NCBI GenBank assembly: GCA_030323885.1
Contig: CM059192.1
Location: 61,931,593-61,995,592, forward strand
Source: Branchipolynoe longqiensis
Taxonomy: Eukaryota; Annelida; Polychaeta; Phyllodocida; Polynoidae
Length of the DNA stretch: 64,000 bases
Reading direction: 5' to 3'
In this document: piece after piece, positions 46,217 to 56,819 of the stretch
How positions within the stretch are numbered: position 1 is the stretch's first letter
Layout: each line of letters starts with the position of its first letter
Program-made: the position numbers and the translations under genes
The notes under the pieces: model-generated
Databases searched by the model: none
Seen by the model: the letters and a program-made list of their open reading frames with translations, nothing else
Told to the model about the DNA's origin: nothing

Positions 46217-46789
46217 AGCCGTGTTCAAACGGGCAATGTAAATTGATTCGTAGAAAGCGACTTGCCTAGTTCGACGCACATTTCGCGTGTGAACGAGCGT
46301 GTGAGTCGAATTAGGGCTGAATCGATTTCTGTGATCCACATATTGTAAACCACTTGTAGAGGTCGATTACGTAAATCGATTTCTGTGAATCAATTTATTT
46401 TGCCCGTGTGAATGCAACCGACTTACTTGAGGCGGATTAAGGACGTGACACTCGAGACCTGAGTGTATTGACTTTCCGGTAAATTTGCTTTATAAAACTG
46501 CTAGCTGTGCACAGATATTTTTTTCATCATTTATTTTTAGGGTTTCACTGCCCAGCAGAAGTTTTGACCGTTCCAAACCAATACGATTCAGTACATACAT
46601 ATCTAGGTCGAACCCACTCTCTCGTGGTGATGTTGCCTAACCGAAAAATGGCGCTGGTCAGACTGGACTTGCTCATGCGAAGATATCGATTTACTGCCCA
46701 AGTACTGCCCGTGTGAACGGGCGTCTAAATCGATTCATATGATTCGCCTTGGCTGAATCGCTTTAGATTTTGCCCGTGTGAACACGGCT
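46217..46789. mobile_element. Inverted-repeat element with AAGCCGTGTTCA ends
   Basis: TTAAGCCGTGTTCAAACGGG at the left, GTGTGAACACGGCTTAA at the right, with the TTAA included at both ends (46214-46217 and 46789-46792). The interior has ATCGATT/AATCGAT words in both orientations. Confidence 0.82.
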
Positions 46790-46843
46790 TAAGTCACAAT
46801 TATGACTTCATGGTTTATAAACCTTGAAAATAATTTGCCTACG

Positions 46844-46905
46844 GGAGAGGAGAAGGAGAGGGAGATGGATGTGGAGAGGGAGAGGGAGAGGGAGAGGGAG
46901 AGGAA
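46844..46905. repeat. GGGAGA-type purine microsatellite
   Basis: Repeats of GAGAGG and GGGAGA on the plus strand, about 60 bp. Confidence 0.9.
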
Positions 46906-47565
46906 GCCACTCCACAGGATATTCACATATATGCGTTCATTTAAGCTTCATCCCACCCCATAAACAATGATATTGCTATGGATATAAATTCCAATCTTAT
47001 TCCACCAGCGTCAATCCTCGAAATGCATTATACCCGAATATTTAAATTCGTAGATTAGTATATACATGGCATAGTATCCATGTTAAACGTGAAGAGCAGC
47101 TATAATCGCTCTGAATTGATTGCCATCACATTTGAATGCGCCATCAGATATGCCCACCATCCATCACTAGCAGTTATCCTTGTTACCCCCTGTAAGACAG
47201 TTGATCTTAATTAAAATCACTTCGTCACCACTAATTGGCTTCTTTCCCCCGGCAGAGTGAAAACAGCAGTGAGCGTGCCCTGTTCAGTGCATCATGGGTG
47301 GGTGGCATGTTGACGTTAGGAAGCGCCGTGTGGTAAATGAGCCGTCGTTAAAGCTCAATATGGAAAGTCTGCATCAGCGAGCAACACGTACCAAAGTGCA
47401 ATCAAATGTTTGGACACACTGACCCAAATCCTGTCAGATTAGCTATAAGGTGACCATGGGTGAAGCTGAGGGTCTGCCTGTGGGCTGCTCGTTCCAGTGT
47501 TCACTGAGTGGGTTTACAGCCATCATAGTCACAAAGTGCGCTCACATACAAGCAGGCACATATTA

Positions 47566-48896
47566 AGGCCCATTTATACTTTTGACGGTGTGTAACGCCG
47601 CCAACTTTATGCCGGTGTTCCAGTTTCCGCGGCACACCAGTTTGCCAGGGACACATCGCTTCTGTGCATGCGTCAAAATCGAACAGCATCGTCACTAACC
47701 TTATGAATTTAATACAATGTTTTTGGTAAAGATGTTTTCTATATGTGTACCGATCGATTTGTTTCTAGGTGGTGTGGTTTTAGAGATATTTCACTTTTGC
47801 TGTATTTTCTGTATGCAGATTGCTCACGACCATTGACAATGCCTTGAGTTTGACGGTATGTGCAGTGCAAAACATTACTTTTATTCAAAATTAATAGAAA
47901 TCAAGAACCCTAATATTATAAATTTAATATAATCTGTTTGTTGAATAAGTTTTCTGTATGTGTGCCAAGCGGTTTGTTTCTAGGGGGTGTAATATGAGAG
48001 ACATTTGACTTTTTCTGTATGAAGATCACTCACGGCGATTCACAATGCATTTGAATGGATGTGTCCCTGGCAAGCTGGTGTGCCGCGGAAACTGCAACAC
48101 CTGGGCCGCGTTCAGGCTCCGTCTCGGAGGCGCCTCGGCGACGGGCCTGACGTCACGCTAGTCTGAACGGCAAAGGCAGTTTATTGTCTCGAAAATGGCC
48201 GCCCCCATAGGCGGCAGCCATTTGCAATGGAAATGCTGCGCTGTGATAGGCTGAAACTACTGGATACGGTGGAAATGCTGCGCTGTGATAGGCTGAAACT
48301 ACTGGATACGGCGGCCATTTTCGAGGCGCTTTTTGTCTCCTGATTGAAAAGGGAGGCGTCGCCGAGACGCACCCTGAACGCAAATAGAGCAAAAAGCATC
48401 GCCGCGACGTCTCCGAGACGTACCCTGAACGCGGCCCTGTTGGCGCCGTGTGACGGCGCAAAACGGTGTGGAGTGAATGTGGCCGTGACAGTCTGAATGC
48501 TTTGACGCACACGGTCGCCAACGTCGACCTATGGCTACGTTGTCCATGTTTTCCGAATCGATATATTATTATATTGCATTTGTGCATCCATGTTTATGCC
48601 AAATTGTTCTGTATTTCTATTAATTTAGAATAAAATCGATTTTTGCACTGCCCATATCGGCAAACTCAGTGGCCGGGTGCCTTTGTTTTGCTCTCGACAC
48701 CGTTTTCAGCGCATTCAAATCCAGATCTGAACTGCCGACGTATGGAAGCGCTGACCTTGAAAGTTGAAGTCTGGTCAACGTTTACGCCGTTTAACGCCGC
48801 TAAGCATCGACGTAAAGTCTAAATGGGAACGTTGGCTTGCGCCGTGTTGCGCCGTGTTGTACCGTCACACGCCGTCAAAAAAGTATAAACGGGCCT
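47566..48896. mobile_element. Composite inverted-repeat element with TTA flanks
   Basis: The left end AGGCCCATTTATACTTTTG matches the complement of the right end (AAAGTATAAACGGGCCT). TTA flanks both sides (47563-47565, 48897-48899), Harbinger-like. Inner arms 47612-47665 and 48059-48101 are complementary. It carries inverted copies of the module seen at 24484-24890 and a nested GGGCCGCG MITE. Confidence 0.82.
48102..48437. mobile_element. Foldback MITE, GGGCCGCGTTCAGG family, copy 2 (nested)
   Basis: Same family as 2664-2970 in the opposite orientation, again with an internal second copy of the end (48353-48381). It carries a 42-bp tandem duplication at 48228-48311 and is inserted in the larger inverted-repeat element 47566-48896. 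An end fragment also lies at 49034-49082. Confidence 0.85.
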
Positions 48897-48899
48897 TTA

Positions 48900-49692
48900 A
48901 ACGTGAATTCGTGATGCCGTCCCTGAGTGGCACACAGTCGGACGAGCGGACCAACAGTCAGCGGAGTAGCATGGGATCATCTAATGTCATTATCGCCCGC
49001 CTCATGACGTCACACTGTAAGCAGTTTTCATCTCCAGTCTGAAAAGGGAGACGTCGCCGAGACGCACCCTGAACGCGGCCCTAGGCCACCCGGTTCACCA
49101 ACCACTCACCCTGATTAGTCAGTCCAACCAGGAGCTCAGATTAGTATCAACGAGCAAGTATTTGTCAATGTGTGATATCTTCTGATGTCAAATATAAAGA
49201 GCTCCGACATACTTCTTTCGGAGCTATGTGCGAACATGAGTTAATAAATCGTCTAAATCCGCTGTGAGCTGTTTTGGTTGCTAAGGATGTAGAAGAGTTG
49301 ATAAGACCCTGCGTACACATGGGCCTGAAATGTCACGTCTCCTCTATAGCCGACGAGCTGGTCTGGTATTGCCGACGTTGATACAGTTACCATATCCCAG
49401 CCGAGCTAATAACACTCAGGAAATAAACACTACCTCAGTGCCAACTCTCCGTCTAGTCCTAGCTAGATCACCACGCACACAGACAACCCCGGTCCAAGGG
49501 GGTTGGAGGGCGAGAAACAGGAGGGTGGGTGGGGGGGGGGGGGGTAATTGTGGTCCATATGAATATAGAACCGTCCGACAGCTGGGATACATTTAGGCCT
49601 TCCTTGCTCAACATATGGATGTTGTATTCATTGTCGATTATCCCATAAGGGATGCTCTATATATACACTATAAACATGGAACATGTATGCCA
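48900..49692. other. SMURF intron sequence
   Basis: A GGGCCGCG MITE end fragment at 49034-49082 and a G-run at about 49529-49543. No gene. Confidence 0.5.
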
Positions 49693-49701
49693 CATATAAC
49701 C

Positions 49702-50120
49702 TAGATAAAAGATTCACCCCGTAGTTACAGTACAGGGGTGAATGATGACGTAGTCTAAATACTGGCGAAAATAGCATTAGTATGAAACAGGAAGTTGAAA
49801 TCCTCATTTCAGGATCAACTGGCTACATATTTCGGTGCAGAGCTTGTGAAATGAGAGAGAATGCAAACAGACAAGATGGCGGCGATAAAATGCCGTCGAT
49901 TTCACTTTTAAATTGCATTAATGTATACGTTTTATTATATTTTCCAACTCAAAAGTACCGAGTAAATATGAAGACGTACATAAAGAATATATTGTGCTTC
50001 TTAAATTAAGAATGTATCCCTTCAGTTCATTTCCCCGGCATGTTGAAATCCTTCGCCACCTTTTCTAATGGATTGGTTTTCACCCCTGTACTGGAAGTAT
50101 GGGGTGAATTTTTGTATCTA
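49702..50120. mobile_element. MITE with TAGATAAAAG termini (copy 2, first of a tandem pair)
   Basis: Same terminal repeats as the copy at 13415. Flanked by the 9-bp CATATAACC at 49693-49701 and 50121-50129. The right end is slightly altered (TTTTTGTATCTA). Confidence 0.87.
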
Positions 50121-50129
50121 CATATAACC

Positions 50130-50496
50130 TAGATAAAAGATTCACCCGGTACTTGTAGTACACGGGTGAAGGACAACGTAGTGTAAATACGGGCGAAAAT
50201 AGGTTTAGTATGAAACATGACCTAGAAACTGTGGCTCCATGATCAAATGGCTACTCATATAGGCACAGAGTTGGTGGAATGGGAGAGAATGCAAAAAGAC
50301 AAGATGGCGGCCGCAGCACGCCGTCGATTTCACTTTTAGCGGGCTATCAATAAGACATATGTAAAGAATAAATGTTGCTTCTTAGATTGTGAAATTAGGC
50401 TCTCAATTCAGTAACACGCTTTTTCGACCGTTTTTATATAGGGTTGGTATTCACCCGTGTACTGCGACTGCGAGTACCGGGTGAATCCTTTATCTA
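50130..50496. mobile_element. MITE with TAGATAAAAG termini (copy 3, second of the tandem pair)
   Basis: Shares CATATAACC (50121-50129) with copy 2 and is followed by a third CATATAACC at 50497-50505. It is closer in sequence to the copy at 13415 than to its neighbour. Confidence 0.87.
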
Positions 50497-50596
50497 CATA
50501 TAACCATGCTTTAATAGATATTGTTTCCCACCTTCATCCAGTCTTTCTGCTCCGTCGAATGGCATTTATGCTATATGAATGTACTTTTTCGGATAC

Positions 50597-50772
50597 ACCG
50601 GCTGGATAACTGAATCAGTAGAGCGCCCGTTTTCCGTGAGACAGCACCCTGGTTCTAATTCAGACCTAGTCACTGCCTAGCCTGCTTCTGGGCATTACTT
50701 ATGATAGGGAATGGAGAAGGATTGAGTAAGACCATTTGTTCACGATTTAAATCGCCTATGCTTAATCAATGA
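50597..50772 (+). mobile_element. SINE family A-like head and body, diverged
   Basis: CGGCTGGATAACTGAATC, then AGTAGAGCGCCCG and CCTGGTTCTAATTCAG resemble a tRNA head. The body is recognisable by GGGCATTACTTATGATAGGG. No tail was found. Confidence 0.6.
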
Positions 50773-51609
50773 ACGTAGAAGCCATGGCACTAATATAAGA
50801 GACTATCCGGATACTTAAAATTAGGATGCCTCCTGAACCTTATAGTTCCAAAGGGCCAGGCTAGATATTTCTGTATCACTCTTCCGGGCAACTCTACGCA
50901 CCAATTGCACTCATATATTTCCACAGTTATCACAGCAGTGTGAGGTTTGTGGAAAGAATGAAACCATTGTACGTCAATAAGATTTTTGTTTGTTTGTTTG
51001 TTTTTTGTTGTATTACATCCTTTCAACATCTAAGGTCATATCAGGACGGGTCGTCAATAATAAGGTAACCGCCAACAGAGCTGCACTATAATCGTGATTT
51101 TGTTGTTTATGCGCGTCTCCTCATGACATGCCATGTATCTAAATAAAGATAGAAATACGTTAACTGCTGATATTCAGAATGGTCTTGCTTTTAAGTAGTA
51201 GTAGGTACCGGCAACGAAATTTAGAAATAGGCATAAGGTTCAATATATTTATTCTTTCCTGTAGACATTACAATTACAAACCCAAATCCAAAAACAGTTA
51301 GGCTATATATATTATTGTGTTTTAGAGAATCATTTTTTAATATTAAATATATCAAATGTATTAATTTTGATTTAAAAGTGGAACTTTGACCAAATATTAT
51401 AAACAGTGGAAGCATGTTAGGGGAGTTCTACTAATCGATTTCCATTGTACACATATAGAGGAATTTAAAATGCCAATTGTTAAATCAATTAATGAAGCAG
51501 ACTTTTAATGAGACAATGTCAAAAAGTGCAATTCATAACGAAAAAATCATGAGGATTTGGCCAAACAGCCATTTTCAAAGCATGGTATTTTCTTCCAAAA
51601 CTGGTGCTT
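50773..51609. other. SMURF intron sequence between SINE pieces and non-LTR remnant 2
   Basis: AT-rich. The part 51480-51609 may still belong to the non-LTR remnant but no motif is kept. Confidence 0.45.
50997..51050 (-). repeat. SINE family A tail fragment
   Basis: Matches TTACATCC ... AACATCTAAGGTCATATC of the family after a TTTG-rich run at 50985-51003. Confidence 0.7.
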
Positions 51610-52555
51610 TTTGCCAGGTTCCCTAGTTTTCTTTTGATTTCTATCTGGACTATTAGCCCATTGTTCACCCGTGGATCTTGTTTTGTGTTTATTTTGAGTT
51701 TTTTTATTGGGCACATTTGGTTTAAGGAGGTTGTTATTTCAGTAATGATATTATTCCAGAAAATGTTAATATCATTTTTGTTACTATTTATTTTGGTGTT
51801 TTTTTTACCTCTCTAGGTGGTTTTCTAGTGATTCTTTTGAGTAGTTTACTAGTGATCTACCCATCTTATATTCATATTGATTTTGGATTTTTTTTCCTGG
51901 TTACGGGTTCTTTAGCTCATGGTCACTAATACCCCAGCTTCTGGTGCCCCACTTTGTTGCATGGTTGGAGTTGGTTAGTATTAGGTCAATTGCCGAGCTA
52001 TTTTCACTGAGTCTGGTATTTTCTGTGATTATCTGTTGAAGGCCTATGGTTTTGATAGTGGTCTGCAGCATTGTTTGTCTTTTTAATTTGAGTTGTAGTT
52101 TATATTAAAATCACCCAGAATGAAAATTTCTGCAGTTGTTAATTTTTGTACTGTGCTAACACTTTTTTCAAGGGCCTCAAGGAAGCTGTCTATGCTTCCT
52201 GTTGGTGGTCTGTACAGACTTGCTATGGCTGTGTTTGCTTGGTTATCATTTTTTATTAAGCACCATACAAGTTCTATGTGGTGTTCTGAAATATTTGCTG
52301 TTTCTAGTGTTTCAGCATCTAAGTTTTTGGTGAGTTTGCAGTATATAGATAGCTACACCCCCACCTTTCTTTGTTTGTTGTGTTTCATTTAATGTTTTTC
52401 TGTCATTACGTACAAGCTGATACCCATCTATGTTGAGAATATTGTTGTGGTGCTTGACAGTGTACCAGGTTTCTGACATTGTTAGTACATCAATGTCTTC
52501 ATGTTTTAGGTGTAGTTTTATCAGGTCTAGTTTATTGTATTATGCGAGTTTAGTT
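51610..52555 (-). pseudogene. Non-LTR retrotransposon 2 remnant (endonuclease and linker)
   Basis: A decayed minus-strand fragment. Reading across frames from 52555 down: LDLIKLHLKHEDIDVL, SETWYTVKHHN, GYQLVRNDRKTLNE, KGGGVAIYI, then ASLYRPPTGSIDSF, EIFILGDFNINY and GISDHELK. These are the endonuclease motifs SETW, GGGV, YRPP, GDFN and SDH in order. Downstream lies a linker (SLVNYSKESLENHLE, and CPIKKLKINTKQDPRV at about 51640-51716), the segment that normally precedes RT. No RT follows. It differs clearly from element 1 and is AT-richer, with many stops, so older. It sits in the SMURF intron. Confidence 0.82.
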
Positions 52556-53243
52556 TTATTTTGTTTTATATTTATTTTGTTTCTTTATGTGTTATTAGGT
52601 TTCTGAGGTGCAGGTACCAGTGATTGGGCACTTGCGACCCCCTTGAGATAATAACAGCATTTATGTAACATGTGTAAAGGGATGATAGGTCAAGTTTTTG
52701 TGGTAAATATGCCCCTAGGAATATTATTACCACTAAATCAACCAAATGACATTTTCTAAGTCAAAACAGAATTCAGATTTGGAATCCTTGAGGTCAAAAA
52801 CATAAAATGAGCCTTCACTCATGATCCTATGACTTGTTTATGAAGTTATGACAAAATCAAATAGTGACTGGTAGCCATCTTAGATTTAGCCAATATCTAT
52901 TTAGTATGTTCCGGTCTGTGCCAACTTTCATGCTTGTAGACAAAATCTGCACGAAACCACCTTATTTTGTCCCTAAGGGGACTGTTAGGGCCGCGAGCCC
53001 CGTAACTGGAACGTTGGTAAGAGTGCAAGCAGAGATATTAGACTGCAGATAGCGCAGCGAGGCATGGGATTGAGACCTCTCTGATGTAGTCAGGCGCCGT
53101 GTGGGGGCGCCACCCGGCCCTGCTATAAACCCCCCTCATATGTATATGCCCGATAACACACCAATTCAATTATTGCTCGTCACTTTGTGCCACTTTTGCT
53201 ATAGACGAGTTATGTGACCACCGATGAAGAGGTGCTTACTTAA
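52556..53243. other. SMURF intron sequence
   Basis: No repeat or exon recognised. TTTATTTTG-rich at 52555-52600, next to the remnant's truncated end. Confidence 0.45.
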
Positions 53244-54271
53244 GCTAGGAACACACAGAATGCGGGCATCGCGCGGGTGGCAAGTACAAGCGGACGGCAC
53301 GTGGCAAAAATGCTATGCATATATATTTACTCGACTTGACTTTACTCAACATGACTTTATCAGACCTACCCGACCTGACTCTACCCAACCTCACTTTATG
53401 TCAATTCTTGTAAAGTCAATTCTTGTAAAGTCAAGTCGTGTAACATCAGGTCGGGTAAATTCAAGTCGTATGAAGTCAAGTCAGGTAAAGTCAAGTCGGG
53501 TAAAGTCAAGTCATGTAAAGTCTGACTCTACCCGACCTGACTCTACCCGACCTGACTCTAACCGACCTGACTCTACGTCAATTCTTGTAAAGTCAAGTCG
53601 GGTAAAGTCAGGTTGGGAAAATTCAAGTCGTATGAAGTCAAGTCAGGTAAAGTCAAGTCGGGTAAAGTGAAGTCATGTAAAGTCTGACTCTACCTGACCT
53701 GACTCTACCCGACCTGACTCTACCCGACCTGACTCTACCCGACCTGACTCTAACCGACCTGACTCTAACTGGCCTGACTCTTTAACTGACCTGACTCTTA
53801 ACTGACCTGACTCTTAACCGACCTGACTTTACCCAACCTGACTCTACCCGACCTCCTCTACCCGATTTCACTCTATGCGACCTGACTCTACCCGACCTGA
53901 CTCTACGACAAGTCTTGTAAAGTCAAGTCATGTAAAGTCAAGTCGTATAAAGTCAGGTGGGGTAAATTCAGGTCATGTAAAGTCAAGTCGTGTAAAGACC
54001 TGACTCTACCCGACCTCACTTTACATGACCTGATTTTACCCGACCTCAACCTACCCGACCTCAACCTACCCGACCTCACTCTACGTCAATTCTTGTAAAG
54101 TCAAGCCGTTTAGAGTCAGGTCGTGTAAGTCAAGTCATGTAAAGTCAAGTCGGGAAAAGTCAGGCCAAGTCAGTCAAAAGACAAGCGGCTCCACGCGTCA
54201 AGTGGCAAAAATCGCTCCAAAAGCTATCCTATCCTGCCGCGCGAGAACCGCCCGCGTCCAGTGTGTTCGGC
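53244..54271. mobile_element. Inverted-repeat element carrying a minisatellite
   Basis: Left GGAACACACAGAATGCGGGC; right GCCCGCGTCCAGTGTGTTC. GTGGCAAAAAT also occurs inverted near both ends. Most of the interior is the two-orientation 15-bp minisatellite. A second right-end-like piece lies at 54307-54336. Confidence 0.72.
53325..54178. repeat. 15-bp minisatellite in alternating orientations
   Basis: Blocks of GACTCTACCCGACCT alternate with blocks of its complement (AGGTCGGGTAAAGTC-like), switching orientation at least six times. The 148-residue open frame over part of it is a product of the repeat. Confidence 0.92.
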
Positions 54272-54978
54272 TTCTCTTTGTTACATATATTAAAATGTTT
54301 GCCGCATGACGTCCGCGTCCAGTGTGTTCGCACCTTTACTCCTACATTATTGAAATCGTTGTACTGAATTCAATTAAGGAAACAAAGGTGTGCTCAGACG
54401 AAAGTAATTACTTTTGCGGTATCATCATTCGGCATTATTGATTCTTAGAATAAACATGCATTTTTTGCCTCGAAATTGAGTTAGCTTTCGCATCGGATCT
54501 TTATCTCGTTTCCACCACATATCTTCCTCTAGCCCCGAAAATATGCAAAATCAATTTTGACGTGCAAAATTCTGATACCATAGGCTTCAGCGGTAACAGG
54601 TTCTATCAATTTGGTTAAAAAATACACAAGTATTTTAAGTTGGATATGCATAGTAAAAATCTAGATTAGTGCTTTGGCATAGAAAATTTGATGTTTTGAA
54701 CTTTAATCTATAGCCTCGGAGATTTAGGTATTTATTTCCGAAAATTTCAGAGCAAAATGCCTAGTAATGCATGTGCTCCAAATGGACTCAATGCCGATAC
54801 GACATGCTTTCTTATATATTCCTTTTTAGGCGATGTTTTTAATTCCAGATTACATGCTGAAAACATTACGGCAGACATACTCCTCGAGATGACGGGTCAG
54901 AGAAGTGAATCGGGACATTCAGTCATTCTCATTATGGTTGCCCTTATCTGAACATCACTTTCAAAGGTTTGTACTCAC

Positions 54979-55087
54979 AGGTCATAGTGCTGGTTCCATT
55001 TGGGGTCCAGTGTGTTCTTGCAAGTATCCGTGGAGTGACATTGTCCCGACCCATCCACGCTGATCTTAGCGAACGGGTCTGGAAGTC
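54979..55087 (-). CDS. Smurf: SMURF-type E3 ubiquitin ligase, internal exon (first half of C2 domain)
   Basis: An internal exon of a NEDD4-family HECT ubiquitin ligase of the SMURF subgroup. SMURF proteins ubiquitinate SMADs, TGF-beta/BMP receptors and RhoA, and the N-terminal C2 domain directs membrane binding. Read on the minus strand after a pyrimidine-rich AG acceptor (the AG sits at 55089-55088), the exon encodes LPDPFAKISVDGSG, then CHSTDTCKNTLDP and KWNQHYD, the calcium-binding-loop region of a SMURF C2 domain. It ends at a GTGAGT donor. It starts with two bases of a codon (GA, fitting Arg before LPDP) and ends with CT, which the exon at 32426 completes to Leu. The only long open frame here is a different one and is spurious. 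Other NEDD4-like ligases share parts of this C2, but the DGSG and CHSTDT wording is SMURF-like. Later WW and HECT exons are not in the window. Confidence 0.9.
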
Positions 55088-56284
55088 CTGCAAAGCATAC
55101 ACCGAAACAACATTAAAACGTCTGAAAACACTCAATTTGGCTTTAAAAATAATTGTGTGACCATTATTGATTATTTGCATGTTTGTGTATGGCTGTCATT
55201 TTCATAGAAAATAAAATGGTACCTAAAATGGAAGGTACACTCAGTCAGTGGAGGTTGCGATATTTTGTCTAATTTTCTATCTTTTCATTTAACAAAAAGA
55301 AGATATCTTGCATTTATAAGGCCTACTCCGACTTACATATAATTATGTGTACTCCTCCAGAAAGAAAAACAACAAAAAACATATACTACGGGAAATTCTC
55401 GGAGCGCCACCATCGGGAAGCATTGGAGATTTACCAGATCAAAGGAACCGTATAAGGCAATGAAAGAGGGCTCCCATCCATCAGCAATCATTGACATCCA
55501 TCTTTACTACACTGCAAGCCCGCGGAGGCTGCAGCGGGGACGAGCCATCACCACCGGACAGGACCGCATCAATTTAATGCCGTTTTGGCAACAGTCTGGG
55601 CTACATTAGATGGGTCTGACGAGTGAAACTAGGTTCCCTGAGAACTTGTATAATAGAGGCGTGTCGATGAGTACGTAAACCAGTATTGGTTAGACTAGCA
55701 TTTCAGCAGTCACCCGCTGCCCAGTCAATTGAAAACGAGGCTTGTGCATCGTTTACTGGTTGCAAAACAATAAAACTACGTAATATGCATAAGTGAATCC
55801 ATCAAAATAAACTAATTAGTGAACCACCAAAAGCATAGATAGACACTGAAATAAATCTCACATTCACTACAAACCCGATAATTTGTTACAACTAAATTAT
55901 TTAAGAATAGAATAGTGATGCCACCCAATAGATTGAACATGGCGCTATTGGATCTACGTTTCAAGTTTCAACTCGGTTAGATTAGGTTAAATGCGTCCAG
56001 GCTGGTGGTTAGATACACCTAGCACCGGCACAGCCGGAGGGAAGTGTAATTGGCCGTCAGGAGAGTGGTATAATGTTATTTTATGTTAAAGACAGTGGCC
56101 ATTGTGGAGTGAATGACCACTATGCGTCGAAGGTACAGTTAAATCATTAAACCATCACCGAAAATTTATTATTTAATTGACTTTTATGGAAATTAATTTG
56201 CTGTCATTATGTCTTTTCTTGCTCACTTCCATTGACTGTAGACATTGCCCCTGCCCTGTAATTTGCATACAAATTACACATACA
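55088..56284. other. Upstream intron of SMURF as far as DIRS copy 2
   Basis: Searched on the minus strand for the N-terminal SMURF exon (the part before LPDPF) and not found. 55400-55620 is GC-richer without a coherent reading frame. Confidence 0.5.
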
Positions 56285-56378
56285 AATTATATATATATAT
56301 ATATACATACATACATACATACATACATACATAAAATATATATAATATATATATATATAATATATATATATATATATA
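56285..56378. repeat. ATAC/TA microsatellite at the DIRS copy 2 right end
   Basis: TA runs with an internal (CATA)n block at about 56305-56332, ending at the DIRS terminus. Confidence 0.93.
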
Positions 56379-56736
56379 GTATAGTTATACGAGTCTTACC
56401 TTGGTACAGATGATGGATAACTGTTGTTTTACCGAGGTATAAGCCTCGGATAGATGTGGGCTAGGGAGAGGTAAGCACGTCCGGTACCAGCAATCTTAAC
56501 CTACTTATTGAGGATAAAAATGACTTTCAAAACAATGGATACTATTACTTTACCGAAAAGGTACACCAACGGAATAGATGTGGCAGGGTGTGGCGGGAGG
56601 GCCCTAGCCCACATCTATCCGAGGCTTATACCTCGGTAAAACAACAGTTATCCATCATCTGTACCAAGGTAAGACTCGTATAACTATACTATTTTACCTC
56701 GGTAAACAGCCTCAGGCTAGCCTCAGGCTAGGGAGA
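56379..56736. repeat. DIRS copy 2 right terminus and internal complementary region
   Basis: The 88-bp terminal arm is an exact reverse complement of 56602-56689. The block 56690-56736 directly abuts it and is an exact reverse complement of the 5' terminus (61767-61813). So 56602-56736 equals the sequence that joining the two ends of the element would make. Confidence 0.94.
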
Positions 56737-56819
56737 CCTTTACATAATTCATTTTTATCCTTAATATCATTCTTTCTTATTATTATAACATTCTAAATTT
56801 TTGTTCTCACCTATTCTTG

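Noticed and set aside
47243..47300. Pyrimidine-AG followed by a short open frame and GTGGGT, like a small plus-strand exon
   Set aside because: Only about 45 bp, no recognisable protein and on the opposite strand to the host gene; chance is likely.
53224..53670. 148-residue open frame
   Set aside because: Spans the 15-bp minisatellite; the protein is just repeated KSSRVKS-type units.
54944..55180. 78-residue minus-strand open frame over the SMURF exon
   Set aside because: Wrong frame: the frame encoding the C2 motif uses the splice sites and joins the next exon in phase.
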